This document shows, in pieces, positions 11,201-20,790 of a DNA stretch of 64,000 nt; position 1 is the first letter of the stretch; every line of letters begins with the position of its first letter. Under the pieces are notes generated by a model that worked only from the letters and a program-made list of their open reading frames with translations, did not search any database and had not been told where the DNA came from. The stretch is from contig NC_074720.1 of the NCBI RefSeq assembly GCF_947242115.1, positions 31,844,645-31,908,644 on the forward strand. Reading direction: 5' to 3'. The translations under genes and the position numbers were made by a program. This DNA is from Biomphalaria glabrata. Its lineage: Eukaryota > Mollusca > Gastropoda > Planorbidae.

Positions 11201-14114
11201 GTCCAGCAGCAACTAATCACACCCGGCTGGTCATGTTCCACGGTCCTCCTAGCCACAACATGAGTTCCTCCCATTATGTTAGGCCGGAGGCCGAGCCCAC
11301 GTAGGGACTCTCCAGCACCTGTGAGGGGACCATCACCACCCGTATGGACCCCGTTGAGAAACGAGGCTGTGGGTTTCGGACAGGTTCACAAGCCTTTCTT
11401 ACATCCCCACTACGTGCAAGTACACTCGCTAGAGCATACAGTGGTAGCTCAATGGGAGACATTTTTGCTCACGTACTTAGCCTTTCCGCTTCCCCGGGCG
11501 GACGTTTCCACGGAGGTGCCACCCTTAGGCGCCGGAAGCATTTCCTCCTAGTTTCGCCCCTCCCACCTGGTGCAACCCATTTTTATTTTATATTTACTAA
11601 TAATAAAATTTGAGATACGAGTATGTGTGCGATATAATATACAGATGGGTTAAAACATCAATATGCACCTTATATTATATAGATATTCAACTAGTTTTGT
11701 TCACAAACTATGATTTCTCCATAAAAATAGGACCGCCACCCACTCAAAAGACTAGAGTGGGGAGGGCAGTAGATGCAATTGCCTCCCCCCCCCCAGCCCT
11801 TACCCCATCAAATAGGCCAAAAGACCAGAAGGGAGACATAATATACAAATTACATTTTAATTCAACTAATTTTGTTCACAAACTATGATTTCCCTATAAA
11901 AGTAGGACCGCCCTCCCCCACTGAAAGGGTTTAGGTGGGAAGGGCAGTAGGCCTATTCACCCCCCTCCCCCCCCCCCCCCCCCCCAGGAAAACGACTTAA
12001 TATAAAAATCGGTTAAAACATCAATAGCAAGTTTTAATCATATAGATAATTAATTTATTCTGTTAGCAAGCTGTGATTTCTACAAATAAATTGGACCCCC
12101 CCACTCGAAAGTTTAGGGGGGGGGGGCGGAATTGATGCCTTTGCCCCCTCTCGACGCCACTAAATGGGTTAACATACTATAGGGGGGGGGCGAAATAATT
12201 TTTAAATAGTTTGAATATAAATAATTTGTATATATTATTAATAAGTAATAAATTAGTATACAAATTGTGTGAATTCTATACAAAATTCATTCGCTTCCCC
12301 ACCTAGATCCGCCAGTGTCTCTACATCTAGAGATATGCCCACAAAGCTCTACAGACGTCTGATAAGCGTGACGTAGTAAATGAATAAAACATGTAAAGTA
12401 ACCCACTCAAAGGTAAGGACAAAATAATACCGATAAACATATCAGCTATATTAGCTATGAACATAGTGCTTATTTATAATGTAAAATTTCATTTCTATTT
12501 ATCTATATAATAACAGATGCTTGGTGCATATTCATATATTTAAAACACATTTTTAAAAATATAAACGGTAATATATTTCATAACAAACAATATTTGAACC
12601 ATGTCCACTTTATACATATTAATAGAAATATAAGTACTTCGGTGTATTTCCTCCTTCTCGACCAACAATGCAGTAGTGATATTCGGCCGGAGCAGAATTT
12701 GGCCGGATAACAAAGTTATTTTTTTAAATTCTTTTATTTATTAGTCATTAAAAGCAAGGAAATGCTCTATAACTTGTATAAAATATTTATTTTTAAAACG
12801 TATTTTTTATGTTTTTCTTGTTAAAAAGAATTATCATAGTTTTCAGAAGATAAACAAGATACTCACCACATCGTCTCGTATTATTAACACTGCTTCTTCA
12901 ATATAAGGTTCTAGTGCAGCCATGGCCTGGAGACGTTGAGCCCTCTCTCTGCCACGCTCAGCTCTTTCTCTCTCACGTTCAGCTCTGACACTTTCAGCTC
13001 TTGCTCTGCCACTTTCAGCTCTTGTTCTGCCACGTTCAGCTCTTGCTCTGACACTTTCAGCTCTTGCTCTGGCAATTTCAGCCTGGTATCTGTCACTTTG
13101 AGATCGTTCTCTGACACATTGGACATCCTCACCTACCGTCCATCTGGACTGCCCAATCCGAATAAAAGACCGTCCTAGTGTCCGATCCATTCCGTCTAAA
13201 GACTGACGCAGTGCCCGACTCACCCTGTGAAGAGACCGCCCTAATGCCCCCCAAATGCCATACGAAGACCGCCCTAATGCCTGTTCAGCTGTATCAGAAG
13301 AACTCTCAATTACATCGTAAATCCGTTCTGCTGGTTCTCTGATAATCCCAGGGTCAACTCTGTCTTGGCGAAGACGATCTCTATAGCGTGCGGACCTCTC
13401 TCTGGACCTCTCTCTGGACCTCTTTCTGGAACTCTCTCTGGATCTCTCTCTGGACCTCTCTCTGGACCTCACTCTATTATGTTCATATTGGTCTATAAGT
13501 CGCTCATTAGTCTCGTTATCACTATCGGACCACTCTCTTGTTCTCTCCCATGCACTCTCTAAAGGCTGTCTCAACCGCTCCCTATTACCCAAGAAACGGT
13601 CTCTGTCTTGCTGAGCTCGTTCGAATTCTCTTTCAGGTAAATAGATGTCTTCAGGATAATAGATGTCTTCAGGTAAATAGATGTCTTCAGGATAATAGAT
13701 GTCTTCAGGTAAATAGATGTCTTCAGGATAATAGATGTCTTCAGGTAAATAGATGTCTTCAGGATAATAGATGTCTTCAGGTAAATAGATGTCTTCAGGA
13801 TAATAGATGTCTTCAGGTAAATAGATGTCTTCAGGATAATAGATGTCTTCAGGTAAATAGATGTCTTCAGGATAATAGATGTCTTCAGGTAAATAGATGT
13901 CTTCTTCACTCACGTCGCCGTCATATTCAGCCTCCTCCTCATCATTAGACTTCTGCTGATTCCAGCCAAAATTGTCGGAATCTCTCATTGGATTCGCGTC
14001 TCTATCCATCCTTTTTTCAACTTGCAAAACGGTCAGTTCTGGCGCCTCGTCCCTAGCGTGGGGACAATCTTGAGGTCGACCTCGTAAGCTGAAACCAACA
14101 CAAGAATCAGCCAT
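5300..14114 (-). CDS. Gene A: RING-H2 finger protein with acidic tyrosine-repeat N-terminus; degenerate RING
   Basis: Three phase-0 coding exons on the minus strand: 14114-12867 (416 aa, donor gtgagt), 6456-6214 (81 aa, after acttag, donor gtaaga) and 5341-5300 (13 aa plus stop). Total 510 aa. Residues 71-160 are fifteen alternating E-D-I-Y-L-P and E-D-I-Y-Y-P units; about 213-243 are R-S-R-E repeats; 278-321 are four 11-residue repeats (A-L-G-R-S type); 345-395 are Arg/Glu/Ala heptads. The RING-H2 has C465, C468, H485, H488, C491, C502 and C505, but position 483, normally the third Cys, is Arg (CGT). Known role of the family: E2 binding and ubiquitin transfer. With one ligand missing, activity is doubtful. 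Start uncertain: the first ATG directly follows ATG-TAA, and an acceptor-like gtttcag lies 33 bases into the frame, so a 5' exon may exist. Confidence 0.8.
5363..5805 (+). repeat. Dispersed repeat family R, copy 1 (gene A intron 2)
   Basis: Starts with acaaagcttatatcaactca, then (GTCT)n, then ttctcggatcaagttgaaac and A+T-rich runs of aattaatt. The same order recurs at 14.6, 23.0, 39.9, 43.7, 51.7, 54.0, 58.6 and 60.4 kb. No coding capacity; class unknown, possibly a MITE or a SINE-like element. It lies 22 bases upstream of gene A's last exon on the genome map, inside the intron. Confidence 0.75.
6670..7330. mobile_element. Possible MITE-like element with inner tandem repeat
   Basis: Near the left side acgttttagcgcagcc and near the right side ggcagcgccaaaacgt are imperfect inverted partners. 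Between them, at about 7050-7220, a roughly 60-bp unit (ggagaggggggtgag followed by atgtatactacatatacc) is present three times. No target duplication was found. It lies in gene A intron 1. Confidence 0.35.
7331..7903. other. Gene A intron 1 segment, nothing recognised
   Basis: A+T-rich sequence with short frames only; no family, splice-bounded exon or repeat with a partner elsewhere in the window was found. Confidence 0.5.
7904..8271. repeat. 43-bp tandem repeat, about 8.5 copies
   Basis: Unit begins cattgattgaatcaaatccc and continues actaggtacaaactggtcca. Eight complete units differ at a few sites (aatccc/aagccc/aagcgc; ggtcca/gatcta/ggtcta), and the pattern of shared variants suggests stepwise duplication. 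It lies in gene A intron 1 (minus strand), with no open frame of interest. Confidence 0.9.
8891..10537. mobile_element. 1.65-kb terminal-inverted-repeat element, copy 1
   Basis: Ends are CATGGGCGTAGCCAGG and CCTGGCTACGCCCATG, flanked by a perfect 8-bp target duplication, CTTTGAAG (8883-8890 and 10538-10545). The left half is a degenerate internal array of ccaggggg-ttttgag-ttaaaacccccta type modules. The right half has a unique segment (cgaactgggagtcgaatcc, agagcgtcgcatgaggtt) and a G/C-rich end. No transposase is seen, so it is non-autonomous. An 8-bp duplication fits hAT, P or Merlin-like transposases; the class is not settled. It lies in gene A intron 1. Confidence 0.8.
11050..11610 (+). 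mobile_element. Probable LINE 3' region with TAA-type tail (family f)
   Basis: A segment of unusually high G+C ends with cgtttccacggaggtgcc, then a short A+T-rich stretch with actaataataaaat. The antisense of the same motif (ggcgcctccgtggaaacg) starts the segment at 41.81 kb, next to a long TAA/ATA tract. A shared 3' end beside TAA-type tails suggests a LINE 3' end. No protein was recognised; overlapping frames on both strands are probably chance. Confidence 0.35.
11690..12315. repeat. Imperfect repeats of a C-tract module, possibly part of a DNA element
   Basis: The module ttttgttcacaaactatgat, then a 'gaccgccacccac' stretch and a long C tract, occurs about three times (near 11695, 11865 and 12050). 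The right edge gatccgccagtg resembles the inverted end of CACTGGCGG-type DNA elements. The left end was not found. Confidence 0.4.
12945..13085 (-). repeat. 21-bp coding tandem repeat in gene A
   Basis: On the plus strand the unit is gctcttgctctgacacttt plus two bases. On the coding strand it gives heptads of the form R-A-R-A-E-S-V (residues about 345-390). The frame is kept in every copy. The charged pattern predicts a long Arg/Glu helix. Confidence 0.8.
13635..13904 (-). repeat. 36-bp coding tandem repeat in gene A
   Basis: Seven and a half copies of a 36-bp unit, apparently identical at the nucleotide level, encode alternating E-D-I-Y-L-P and E-D-I-Y-Y-P (residues 71-160). Because 36 is a multiple of three, other frames also stay open across it on both strands; those frames are shadows. 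Confidence 0.95.
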
Positions 14115-14599
14115 TTACATCCCTGCAGAATGTTTTTATGGGGAATTTAATCATTCTCTACTGTAATTTTTTAATTTGTAAGGACTTAAGATCTAGAGAT
14201 TAGAGAGTTTGTGGTTATGTGGTTATATATGTAGGCTTATGTCTATATGCATGGCTTAAATCTATATAGAGAGCCTAGGTCTATATGCTGGGCCTAAGTC
14301 TTTATATAGGACCTAGGTCTATATGAATGGCCTAACTCTATTTGTTGGGCCTTGGCCCATGAGTAAGGCCTAGGTCTATAAGTAGGGCATGAGTCGATAA
14401 ATTGTGTGCATAAGTCAATAAATAGGGCCAAGCTGTTGTACCTTAGAAAACATATGTAAATAGATTAATTTGCATCCCTTGACAAATAAAAAGACATTAT
14501 AGATAGAAATAGAAATATGAATAACTAATTAACTATTATATAAGGTATAAACAAGCAAAATATTTTAAAATTCCTTTAAAAAAAAGCTTATGTTAATGG
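14115..14599. repeat. Degenerate ~20-bp repeats upstream of gene A
   Basis: From about 14225 to 14430 a variable unit like ggcctaggtctatatgc recurs about nine times with much divergence. The rest, up to the next repeat, holds nothing recognised. Any gene A promoter or 5' exon would be here or farther right, but no core element could be defended. Confidence 0.6.
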
Positions 14600-15055
14600 G
14601 AAGAACTTAGTCCTTAAAACTAATCTACCAACACTGTACAAGTTATTTCCTTTATTTGTTATGAAACAAAATAATTAATTACCAAATATTAATTGACTAA
14701 TTGAGTATTGTTGTTTATTGGTTCATGTTTTTATAGGTAAAATAAATAATGGTTTAAAGTATTAACTTGATCTGAGATTGGGTAAGGGAGTAGGCTAATA
14801 GCCTTTACACTTATTTAAGGGGACAAAACCCAACAAATTTATCCATTCTGTGAATACTGATGTATTAATTTCCCTTGTTACTATTAAACAAAATAATGAT
14901 TAATTAATTGTCTAAATGTTGTTGTTTTTTTTTAATTGTGCGAAATTTCAGTTCAATCCCCACAAAAAAAAACTGTGGGAGAAATAACGTGTACAAAATT
15001 TTAACCAGAAAGATAGAAAGAGAGTCATACAGTGGGTTGATATAGGTTTTGTAAA
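14600..15055 (-). repeat. Dispersed repeat family R, copy 2, inverted
   Basis: Reads in the opposite orientation to the 5.4 kb copy, ending ggagaaataacgtgtacaaa, a decayed ccaga-(gaaa)n tract and gttgatataggttttgtaaa. It matches the 60.4-60.9 kb copy along most of its length (for example gaatactgatgtatta). Confidence 0.75.
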
Positions 15056-15234
15056 TAAGAATTTTACCATCAATACATAAGCATATCTCTTTTCAGATAC
15101 ATCTGGATCTAAGTTATTGAAGGCTGTTATTGTATTAGGCTTGATTTAAAAGGTGACACACCATCTAAACAATTTAAAATTCATATTTTATTAATGTTGT
15201 TTTTTTGGAATTTCCGATTCATTCATTTTTAGGA

Positions 15235-15540
15235 AGACGCTCAACACTGAGACTATTATCTAATATAATACAAACGTTACTTCAAAATAAAAGAAGACGA
15301 TTACGTCCTACGCGTCATGCATTTAGTCATGCATATTAACCAAAGACCTAAATTCTACCAAGTCACTGGTTTTCTTGGCTAGCTTAGGTAACCATTTCCA
15401 TGCTCTAATAGCGCTAAGGAAGAAAGAGCGTTTGTCTTTGTACAAATTTGTCCTAGCATATGGAACGAGGAATGTGCTTTTATTTTTGTGTCTTATCAGA
15501 TGTAGAGTGCTACAAAGACTCTGATTCTAACCAACCTGCC
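15235..15540 (-). mobile_element. LINE 3' end (family c), minus
   Basis: The minus strand reads V-P-Y-A-R-T-N-L-Y-K, then R-S-F-F-x-S-A-I-R-A-W-K-W-L-P and a stop, followed by cgtaggacgtaatc and aacgtttgtattat. This is the C-terminal end of a CR1/Jockey-like reverse transcriptase followed by its 3' UTR. The same tail recurs near 16.27, 18.0, 18.5, 19.8 and 58.1 kb. Confidence 0.65.
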
Positions 15541-15689
15541 TAGCCTATATATGTAGAGCTAAAATAATACTATGTCTATGGCGCAAGTAGACTTAAAATA
15601 TACACTGCAGTACCTACCTAGATGTGGTGCGCTACGACGCCATGTTTGTGATTAGCATTTCCGTTTACTTTAGGTTTTCGGCACGGACC

Positions 15690-16095
15690 TATATATATAT
15701 ATGGGAGACGAACGTATGCCAAAGGCAGTCTTTTTTGGTGAGCTAAAAGGTGGTCGACGTAACAGAGGCGCCCCACGGAAACGCTTCAAAGACCAGCTTA
15801 GGCGTCATCTTTCTTGGCTGACATAGAAGAAAGCACCTGGCTGCATGCGGCGTCAAAACGAGACAGCTGGAGGTCACTCACGAAGGCCGCGGGATACACA
15901 TTTGAGACCAAAAGAAAATCTGCTGCCGAGGACAAACACAGACGATGAAAAGAAAATCTAAATCGACCACCTGCGGACAATGGTTATGCTTGCCCTGGAT
16001 GTGGCAAAATATGTAGGTCACATCTGGGGCTGCGAAGCAACGGGAAATACTGTATTCCTCACTAATCTTCGGAATCGAAGACAAGCCTTCTTATA
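15690..16095 (+). mobile_element. LINE 3' end with zinc-finger tail (family b), copy 1
   Basis: The plus strand encodes G-G-R-R-N-R-G-A-P-R-K-R-F-K-D-Q-L, then, after a frame change near 15812, E-E-S-T-W-L-H, Y-T-F-E-T-K-R-K-S-A-A-E-D and C-P-G-C-G-K-I-C-R-S-H-L-G-L-R. This is the end of a non-LTR retrotransposon protein, a basic segment plus a C2H2-like finger. It is a broken 5'-truncated copy. A second copy lies at 39.34 kb. Confidence 0.75.
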
Positions 16096-16099
16096 TATA

Positions 16100-16262
16100 T
16101 ATGTGTGACATTTTACGTCTCTAGAGAACATCTTTTCCCTTTGCAACTTCTTGTGTGACTAAAGAGGCCAATCCTTGATACACAGCTGCGATCGCAGGTT
16201 GGGCAATTGTGATCACCAGGCGCCGTTGCATTATCACCCTTCTTTCTGCTTGTGTAGTGTAT
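16100..16262 (+). repeat. Dispersed repeat pair, member 1
   Basis: Matches 34715-34862 in direct orientation: cttgtgtgactaaagaggc, acacagctgcg, caggttgggca, gtgatcacc. Class unknown. It is followed by a short family c LINE tail fragment at about 16262-16320 (aatacagacgtta). Confidence 0.6.
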
Positions 16263-16345
16263 ATATCTTATCTTATATAATACAGACGTTATTTTAAAAA
16301 AGAAGATGATTACGATGATGATGGATGGTTATATATATATATATA

Positions 16346-17605
16346 TTAGGATATGACCCGCACCTCGCGGGCATTAATCTTGCTATTATTTATTTACTGG
16401 TTTGAATTTAGATCTATTTTAAACATAGAGAATATTCCTTTCACATTTTCTTTTAAATTTTGCCACTAAATTTAAAGTAGAGTGTGAAAATGGATATACC
16501 CGATTAAAAAGTTTAAAAGTTTCTTTTTAGCGGTTCCCGTAAGGGGAAAAGCCGCTTTCAGGTTTGTGCAAAATGTCCGTCTGTTACACTCAGATCTCGA
16601 AAACTAGAAGAAATGAAAAATATTATTTCACCATGCTTTGTGGCTTGAAAAGTTTAGGTGCAACGGCTACTTTTGGTTTTCTAAAAGCAAACCGTTTAAT
16701 TTATAAAATTAATTATGCAAGCGAATTTAAAACAATTACAAATTGTAAGGGCGGTACAATTACACTAAGTTAACAAAGAAGGATAATTTTTGTATATTTT
16801 CAGTATCAAAAAGTCAAATATATTAATAAAATATACAAGAAATGTTCACAAAATATATAAATATTAGTTATAGGTGTTGTTGTTTTTTTTGGTCAACTGT
16901 CAGCTAAAATCAATAGAAAACATTAATGTTTGTTTATAAATACTAAGAATGTACTTTGTATGTAAATATTACGCACATTTTTTAAAATGGAATTTTTATG
17001 CAGCTAATTCTTTTTCAAACATCCTCCAATGTCGGTACATTATCGAGCTCCTCTCTCGTAATTTTCTGAGGAATATTTGCCAGTTATTCCTCCGATACGT
17101 GCCTTTGTCAGCAAATAGCAGGCTGTTCAGTAGTTCTGTCCAGCGACTTAGTATTTCCGCCTTGCTAGTTAATAGGGCGGAACCATCATAGGATCTTAGC
17201 GGCGCTGTAGTCTGTTAAGTTGAGCCATAGGCACATCGAAGCGACTCATTTAATGAGCGTGTGTCACCAGTGTCAGCATGTCTCTGCATGTTTACGGACA
17301 GCTCAAGCTACCAATTATTTTTAGTTCACTAACCTTTGTCTGCTGAGTGTTACAAGAAGCTTTATATAGAGTTCTGGTTGCAATGTCATTAAGACTCGCA
17401 AGAACAGAACGATAGCAGTTGTGCTTTTTCTTTAACAGTTCTTGAATTTCCACATTGTTCTCATCAAATAAGTCACTATTGGGTTTTTATTGCTGCAAGT
17501 CGGAGTAGAGCTACCTCACGTAACTTTCGCGGTGACAGAGAGCGAGGCTCAGAAAAAAAAAAGTAGGGGCGTATGCTACGCCGCGTGTCGGCTGGTATTC
17601 TGTAA
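16346..17605 (-). mobile_element. Probable non-autonomous Helitron, minus orientation
   Basis: On the minus strand the left edge reads as a stem-loop, CCCGC-GAGGT-GCGGG, followed seven bases later by CTAA and then T. That matches the Helitron 3' terminus (hairpin then CTRR, inserted at AT). The right edge carries cgtatgctacgccgcgtgtc, which in reverse complement resembles the 5' part of mollusc Helitrons as I recall them; the exact TC start was not found. No Rep/helicase frame is present. Fragments with shared interior or edge lie at 40.2 and 56.6 kb. Confidence 0.5.
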
Positions 17606-17924
17606 ATAATTTGGTTGGTAAACGGTAGCTCTACCTAGAAATGCGTTAAAACTCATGTGTAAGATGAAAAAACTAACGTCATACATCCTTTTCAAATCTG
17701 CGGAATAAAGACAATTTTACTCTTGTCTGACCCTTGAATGTTCATGAACATTATATTTCTTTTTTCTTAAGCATATTTATTTTCGCCCTTACAAGAAAAG
17801 TCTTTCCTTTTACTTTCATATTTGCTGGTGACAAGTTAAGACCTTCCTGCAGAGAACTGTACAAGGGGAAAACAAAGGAGCGGCAGATAGATGTATGGAT
17901 AGCAGTGCTCGACAGATCATATCA
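17606..17924. other. Nothing recognised
   Basis: A short plus-strand frame (17734-17934) has no family resemblance or splice context that I can support. Confidence 0.4.
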
Positions 17925-18065
17925 TGTCTTATAGATTATAGAGCTTATTTCAAAAAAGAAGATATTTAGGGGTTACATCCTACGCATTTCATGTGTCAAT
18001 CATGGCATGCATGTTAATCAACGACTTAAACTCTGCTAGGATTACTAGTGTAGGTGAAGATTAAT
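17925..18065 (-). mobile_element. LINE 3' tail fragment (family c), minus
   Basis: Contains acatcctacgca, gtcaatcatggcatgcatgt and aaactctgc in the same order as the 15.3 kb copy. Only the UTR side and the last few codons remain. Confidence 0.55.
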
Positions 18066-18394
18066 ATAAGATTAATGTAATTATTATAAGATTAATGTAA
18101 TTTAATACGTTTCAGCTAAACCTCATTTTTATTTTGCGGGAAACTTACTTTGATGCTCTAGTGCTGAATAGTGCATACAGAATAAGAGTCAAAACGCTTC
18201 ATCATCACTTCCTTTAATGCAGGAAAGAGGAGCTAAGTCAATCTTTTTTACTTTAGTTTAAGATTCAAATTTTGGAATATTTGTCTTTCATAGGACAACT
18301 TAAATGGGTAAGATTGAGAATTTCCTTCGGTGGCTATGTAACCCTATTGTGGAGGAATTTTCAGACTCATTCTTATCTCAGGTAAACGTGATGT

Positions 18395-18625
18395 CTGTTA
18401 TCATATCTTATATAATACAGACGTTACTTCAAATAAATGCTCCTTCTAGTGCTATTACTATTAGACCAGGGAATGGGTTGCCTGAGTTAGCCAGGAAAAC
18501 CATTGACTTGGCAGAACTTAGGTCATTGACTCACATGTATGTCTATACTGAGATGGGACACGCGTAAGACGTAATCATATTCTTTTGTGAAGTAACGTCT
18601 GTATTTTGTCCTATAAGATAAGATC
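18395..18625 (+). mobile_element. LINE 3' tail (family c) as a fold-back
   Basis: The left part (cttatataatacagacgtta, near 18406) is the inverted copy of the right part (agtaacgtctgtattttgtc, near 18588). Between them is the codon region ggttgcctgagttagccag in plus orientation. The unit could form a stem of about 25 bases. It probably arose by insertion of two opposite copies or by template switching. From 18626 to 18956 nothing is recognised. Confidence 0.55.
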
Positions 18626-18956
18626 CGTGTGTTTATATAGTATAAGAGATTTAAACTACCTCATTAATTCACATGTAGTTCTACGATTCACTCAACCCGT
18701 TCCATGCATTGCTTTCCGGTTTTGTTAGCTTATCTTTGTCGGCTGAGATTATCTCTAGCTTATACCATATTACACATGTTTTCCACGTAGTGCCATCAAG
18801 GGACTGGATTAGTAACTTATGTTTAGTAGCTCCATGATTGTATGTAGAATCTCGCCTCCATAGATCACATACAATTGACTATTAGATAATGTATCAAATC
18901 GATTTTAATACTGTGCTATATTTATAATTTTATTAAATTTAATATTGGGAATTTTC

Positions 18957-19030
18957 ACGTGCTGGCCACATGACGCCCTCGTGAACCATAGAGATTGATG
19001 ACATTTACATCATTTTCTCTTTAGATTATC
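18957..19030 (+). mobile_element. SINE-1 3' fragment, plus
   Basis: Contains gctggccacatgacgccctc followed by gtgaaccatagagattgatg and acatttacatcat, the 3' half of SINE-1 without its tRNA head. Confidence 0.6.
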
Positions 19031-19039
19031 ATTATCCTC

Positions 19040-19720
19040 CTCATGCAACTCCATTAGGGTGAGGGCTTGAGAGCTCAGCCTTCTCTTTCAAAAGCTCTGA
19101 AAAACGTAGTGCATGCATGTCACCAAACAGGACAAGAAGATAGAGTTTCTCAGACCTGACGAGACGGAGATCAGCAAGTCTGGAGCAAGAAAAAAGGATA
19201 TGTGACATGGTTTCCTCTTCTTCCCCGCAGTGCGAGACGAAATTCGACCATAGCTGAATGGCCTGTCCTGCACTAAGCTATAAAAGCTCAGGCCTGGACA
19301 TCCTCTACCAAGAGAATATACGGTCAGGGCGCCTCTTGCGCTCCCATACTCCGCGTGCTTTTGGGTACTTGTCCCAGAATTCAAACCACTTTTCAATTTC
19401 TATTTTATAGCCAGAGCACGATGTTTACTTACAGCCAGCTTGTTGGCCAAGGAGTCTGCAAGGGTGTTGCCAGTCACAAGTATGCGATTCGGTACCCACT
19501 GCATTATAAAAGGGGTGCTATAGCGTTTCTTTATGCTGTTTGTAGTCTGACATTGTCACTATTGGGGGGGGGGTGCATGGTTATGGGCTTTGCAAAGCAA
19601 AGTCTGTAGTACAGCTTTTGAGTCAGTGACCACAACAACCTTTGTAGCCGTCAAATGTCCCTCGCAGAGTTGAGATTCAATGACCTTTAAGGATTCAGAT
19701 CGACATATCTGAAAGGATTA
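19040..19720 (-). mobile_element. LINE RNase H and C-terminal tail (family a), minus
   Basis: Minus-strand reading gives G-N-x-L-A-D-S-L-A-N-K-L-A (end of an RNase H domain), then K-W-F-E-F-W-D-K-Y-P-K, and C-G-E-E-E-E-T-M-S-H-I-L-F-S-C as a zinc-knuckle-like tail. Several in-frame stops show a dead copy. Related fragments lie at 1-110 and 29.09-29.34 kb. I infer an RNase H-bearing non-LTR clade. Confidence 0.65.
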
Positions 19721-19734
19721 CGCTAACTTTATTA

Positions 19735-19935
19735 CAGACATTCCGTAAAAACGAAGATTGTTGGGTCTTTCGCATATTGTCAATCTATTCGTACATGTTA
19801 ATTAGAGACTTAAGCTTTTCAAATTCCTGGCTGATTCAAGTAACCCGTTCCATGGTCTAATGATACTATGGAAGAAGGGGCACTTGTAGGAATTGATCCC
19901 ATCTTATAGGCGTACAGATTCTCGAGACTTTAAAC
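19735..19935 (-). mobile_element. LINE 3' tail fragment (family c), minus
   Basis: Shares the order of ttaattagagacttaa, gtaacccgttccatg and tctaatgatac with the 15.3 kb copy. More decayed. From 19936 to 20504 there is only A+T-rich sequence with an AAG/AAT-rich patch. Confidence 0.5.
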
Positions 19936-20504
19936 AATAACATACAGTAAGAAGAAGAAGAAGAATAGAGATCAAAATGAAGAAATATGGTGGTGATCAA
20001 AGATGAAGAAAAAGAAACATTTTGTAATAAATACAGAACAATAACTAAATTAACAATGTAAAAGACGCCATATTGAACGATTTTTGTTGCCAACTAATAA
20101 ATAACAATCACTTTGTGCTGCTAGGGAAAATGCTTAGAAATTAGATTATACAATACTGAAGAGTGCAAAAAAAAAAATGTATATGGCTTCAAAAGTACTT
20201 AGCTTATTTTTTCGTATTCTGTATAGCGGATACACTAAATAGCTTGCTATGTGTGAATTTAGTTCTCTATATGAAAACGTCAATTCTGAAAAATATCTAG
20301 ATCAAGATTTAATGTATAAATTGTTTGCGACGTTTGATGTATAGTTTGCATTTTTAGATCTATTCTTAATGGTGTAAAAAATTATGTTGGATGCAGGCTT
20401 GCGAAAGGTGTGACCTATCCAAATCCATCAATAGCTTATTTAGACCAAATTCATAGTTAAGTAGCGAAACACATTTAACTATATATATATATATGTAGTG
20501 TTTC

Positions 20505-20790
20505 AATGGCGTGGTGGCTGATCGGTGAAGCGCTAAGCTTCTGAACCGTGGGTCCTTGGTTCTAATCCTGGTAAAAATTGGGATTCTTAATTTCGGGATC
20601 TTTGAGCGCCTCTGAGTCCACCCAGCTTTAATGGGTAACGGACATTAGTTTGGGAAAAGTAAAGGCGGTTTGTCGTTGTGATGGCCACTAGACACCCTCG
20701 TTAACCGTAGGCCACAGAAACAGACGACCTTTACATCATCTGCCCTATAGATCGCAAGGTCTGAAAGGGGAGCTTACTACCTGCCCTTGT
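20505..20790 (+). mobile_element. SINE-1, full length, plus
   Basis: Begins with the tRNA-like head (ggcgtggtggctgatcggt, then ggttctaatcc as B box), continues through gcgcctctgagtccaccc, aaagtaaaggcgg and ends gatcgcaaggtctgaaaggg. An upstream (TA)n stretch precedes it. No clear target duplication was seen. Confidence 0.85.

Noticed and set aside
10978-11613. Overlapping frames on both strands at 11.0-11.6 kb as genes
   Set aside because: Four frames overlap one another in a G+C-richer segment that recurs at 41.8 kb; none shows a domain or splice pattern.
13538-13948. Plus-strand and second minus-strand frames over the 36-bp array (N-R-C-L-Q and T-S-I-Y-L-K repeats)
   Set aside because: They exist because a 36-bp unit without stops in those frames is repeated; only the minus frame of gene A continues into non-repeat coding sequence and splice sites.
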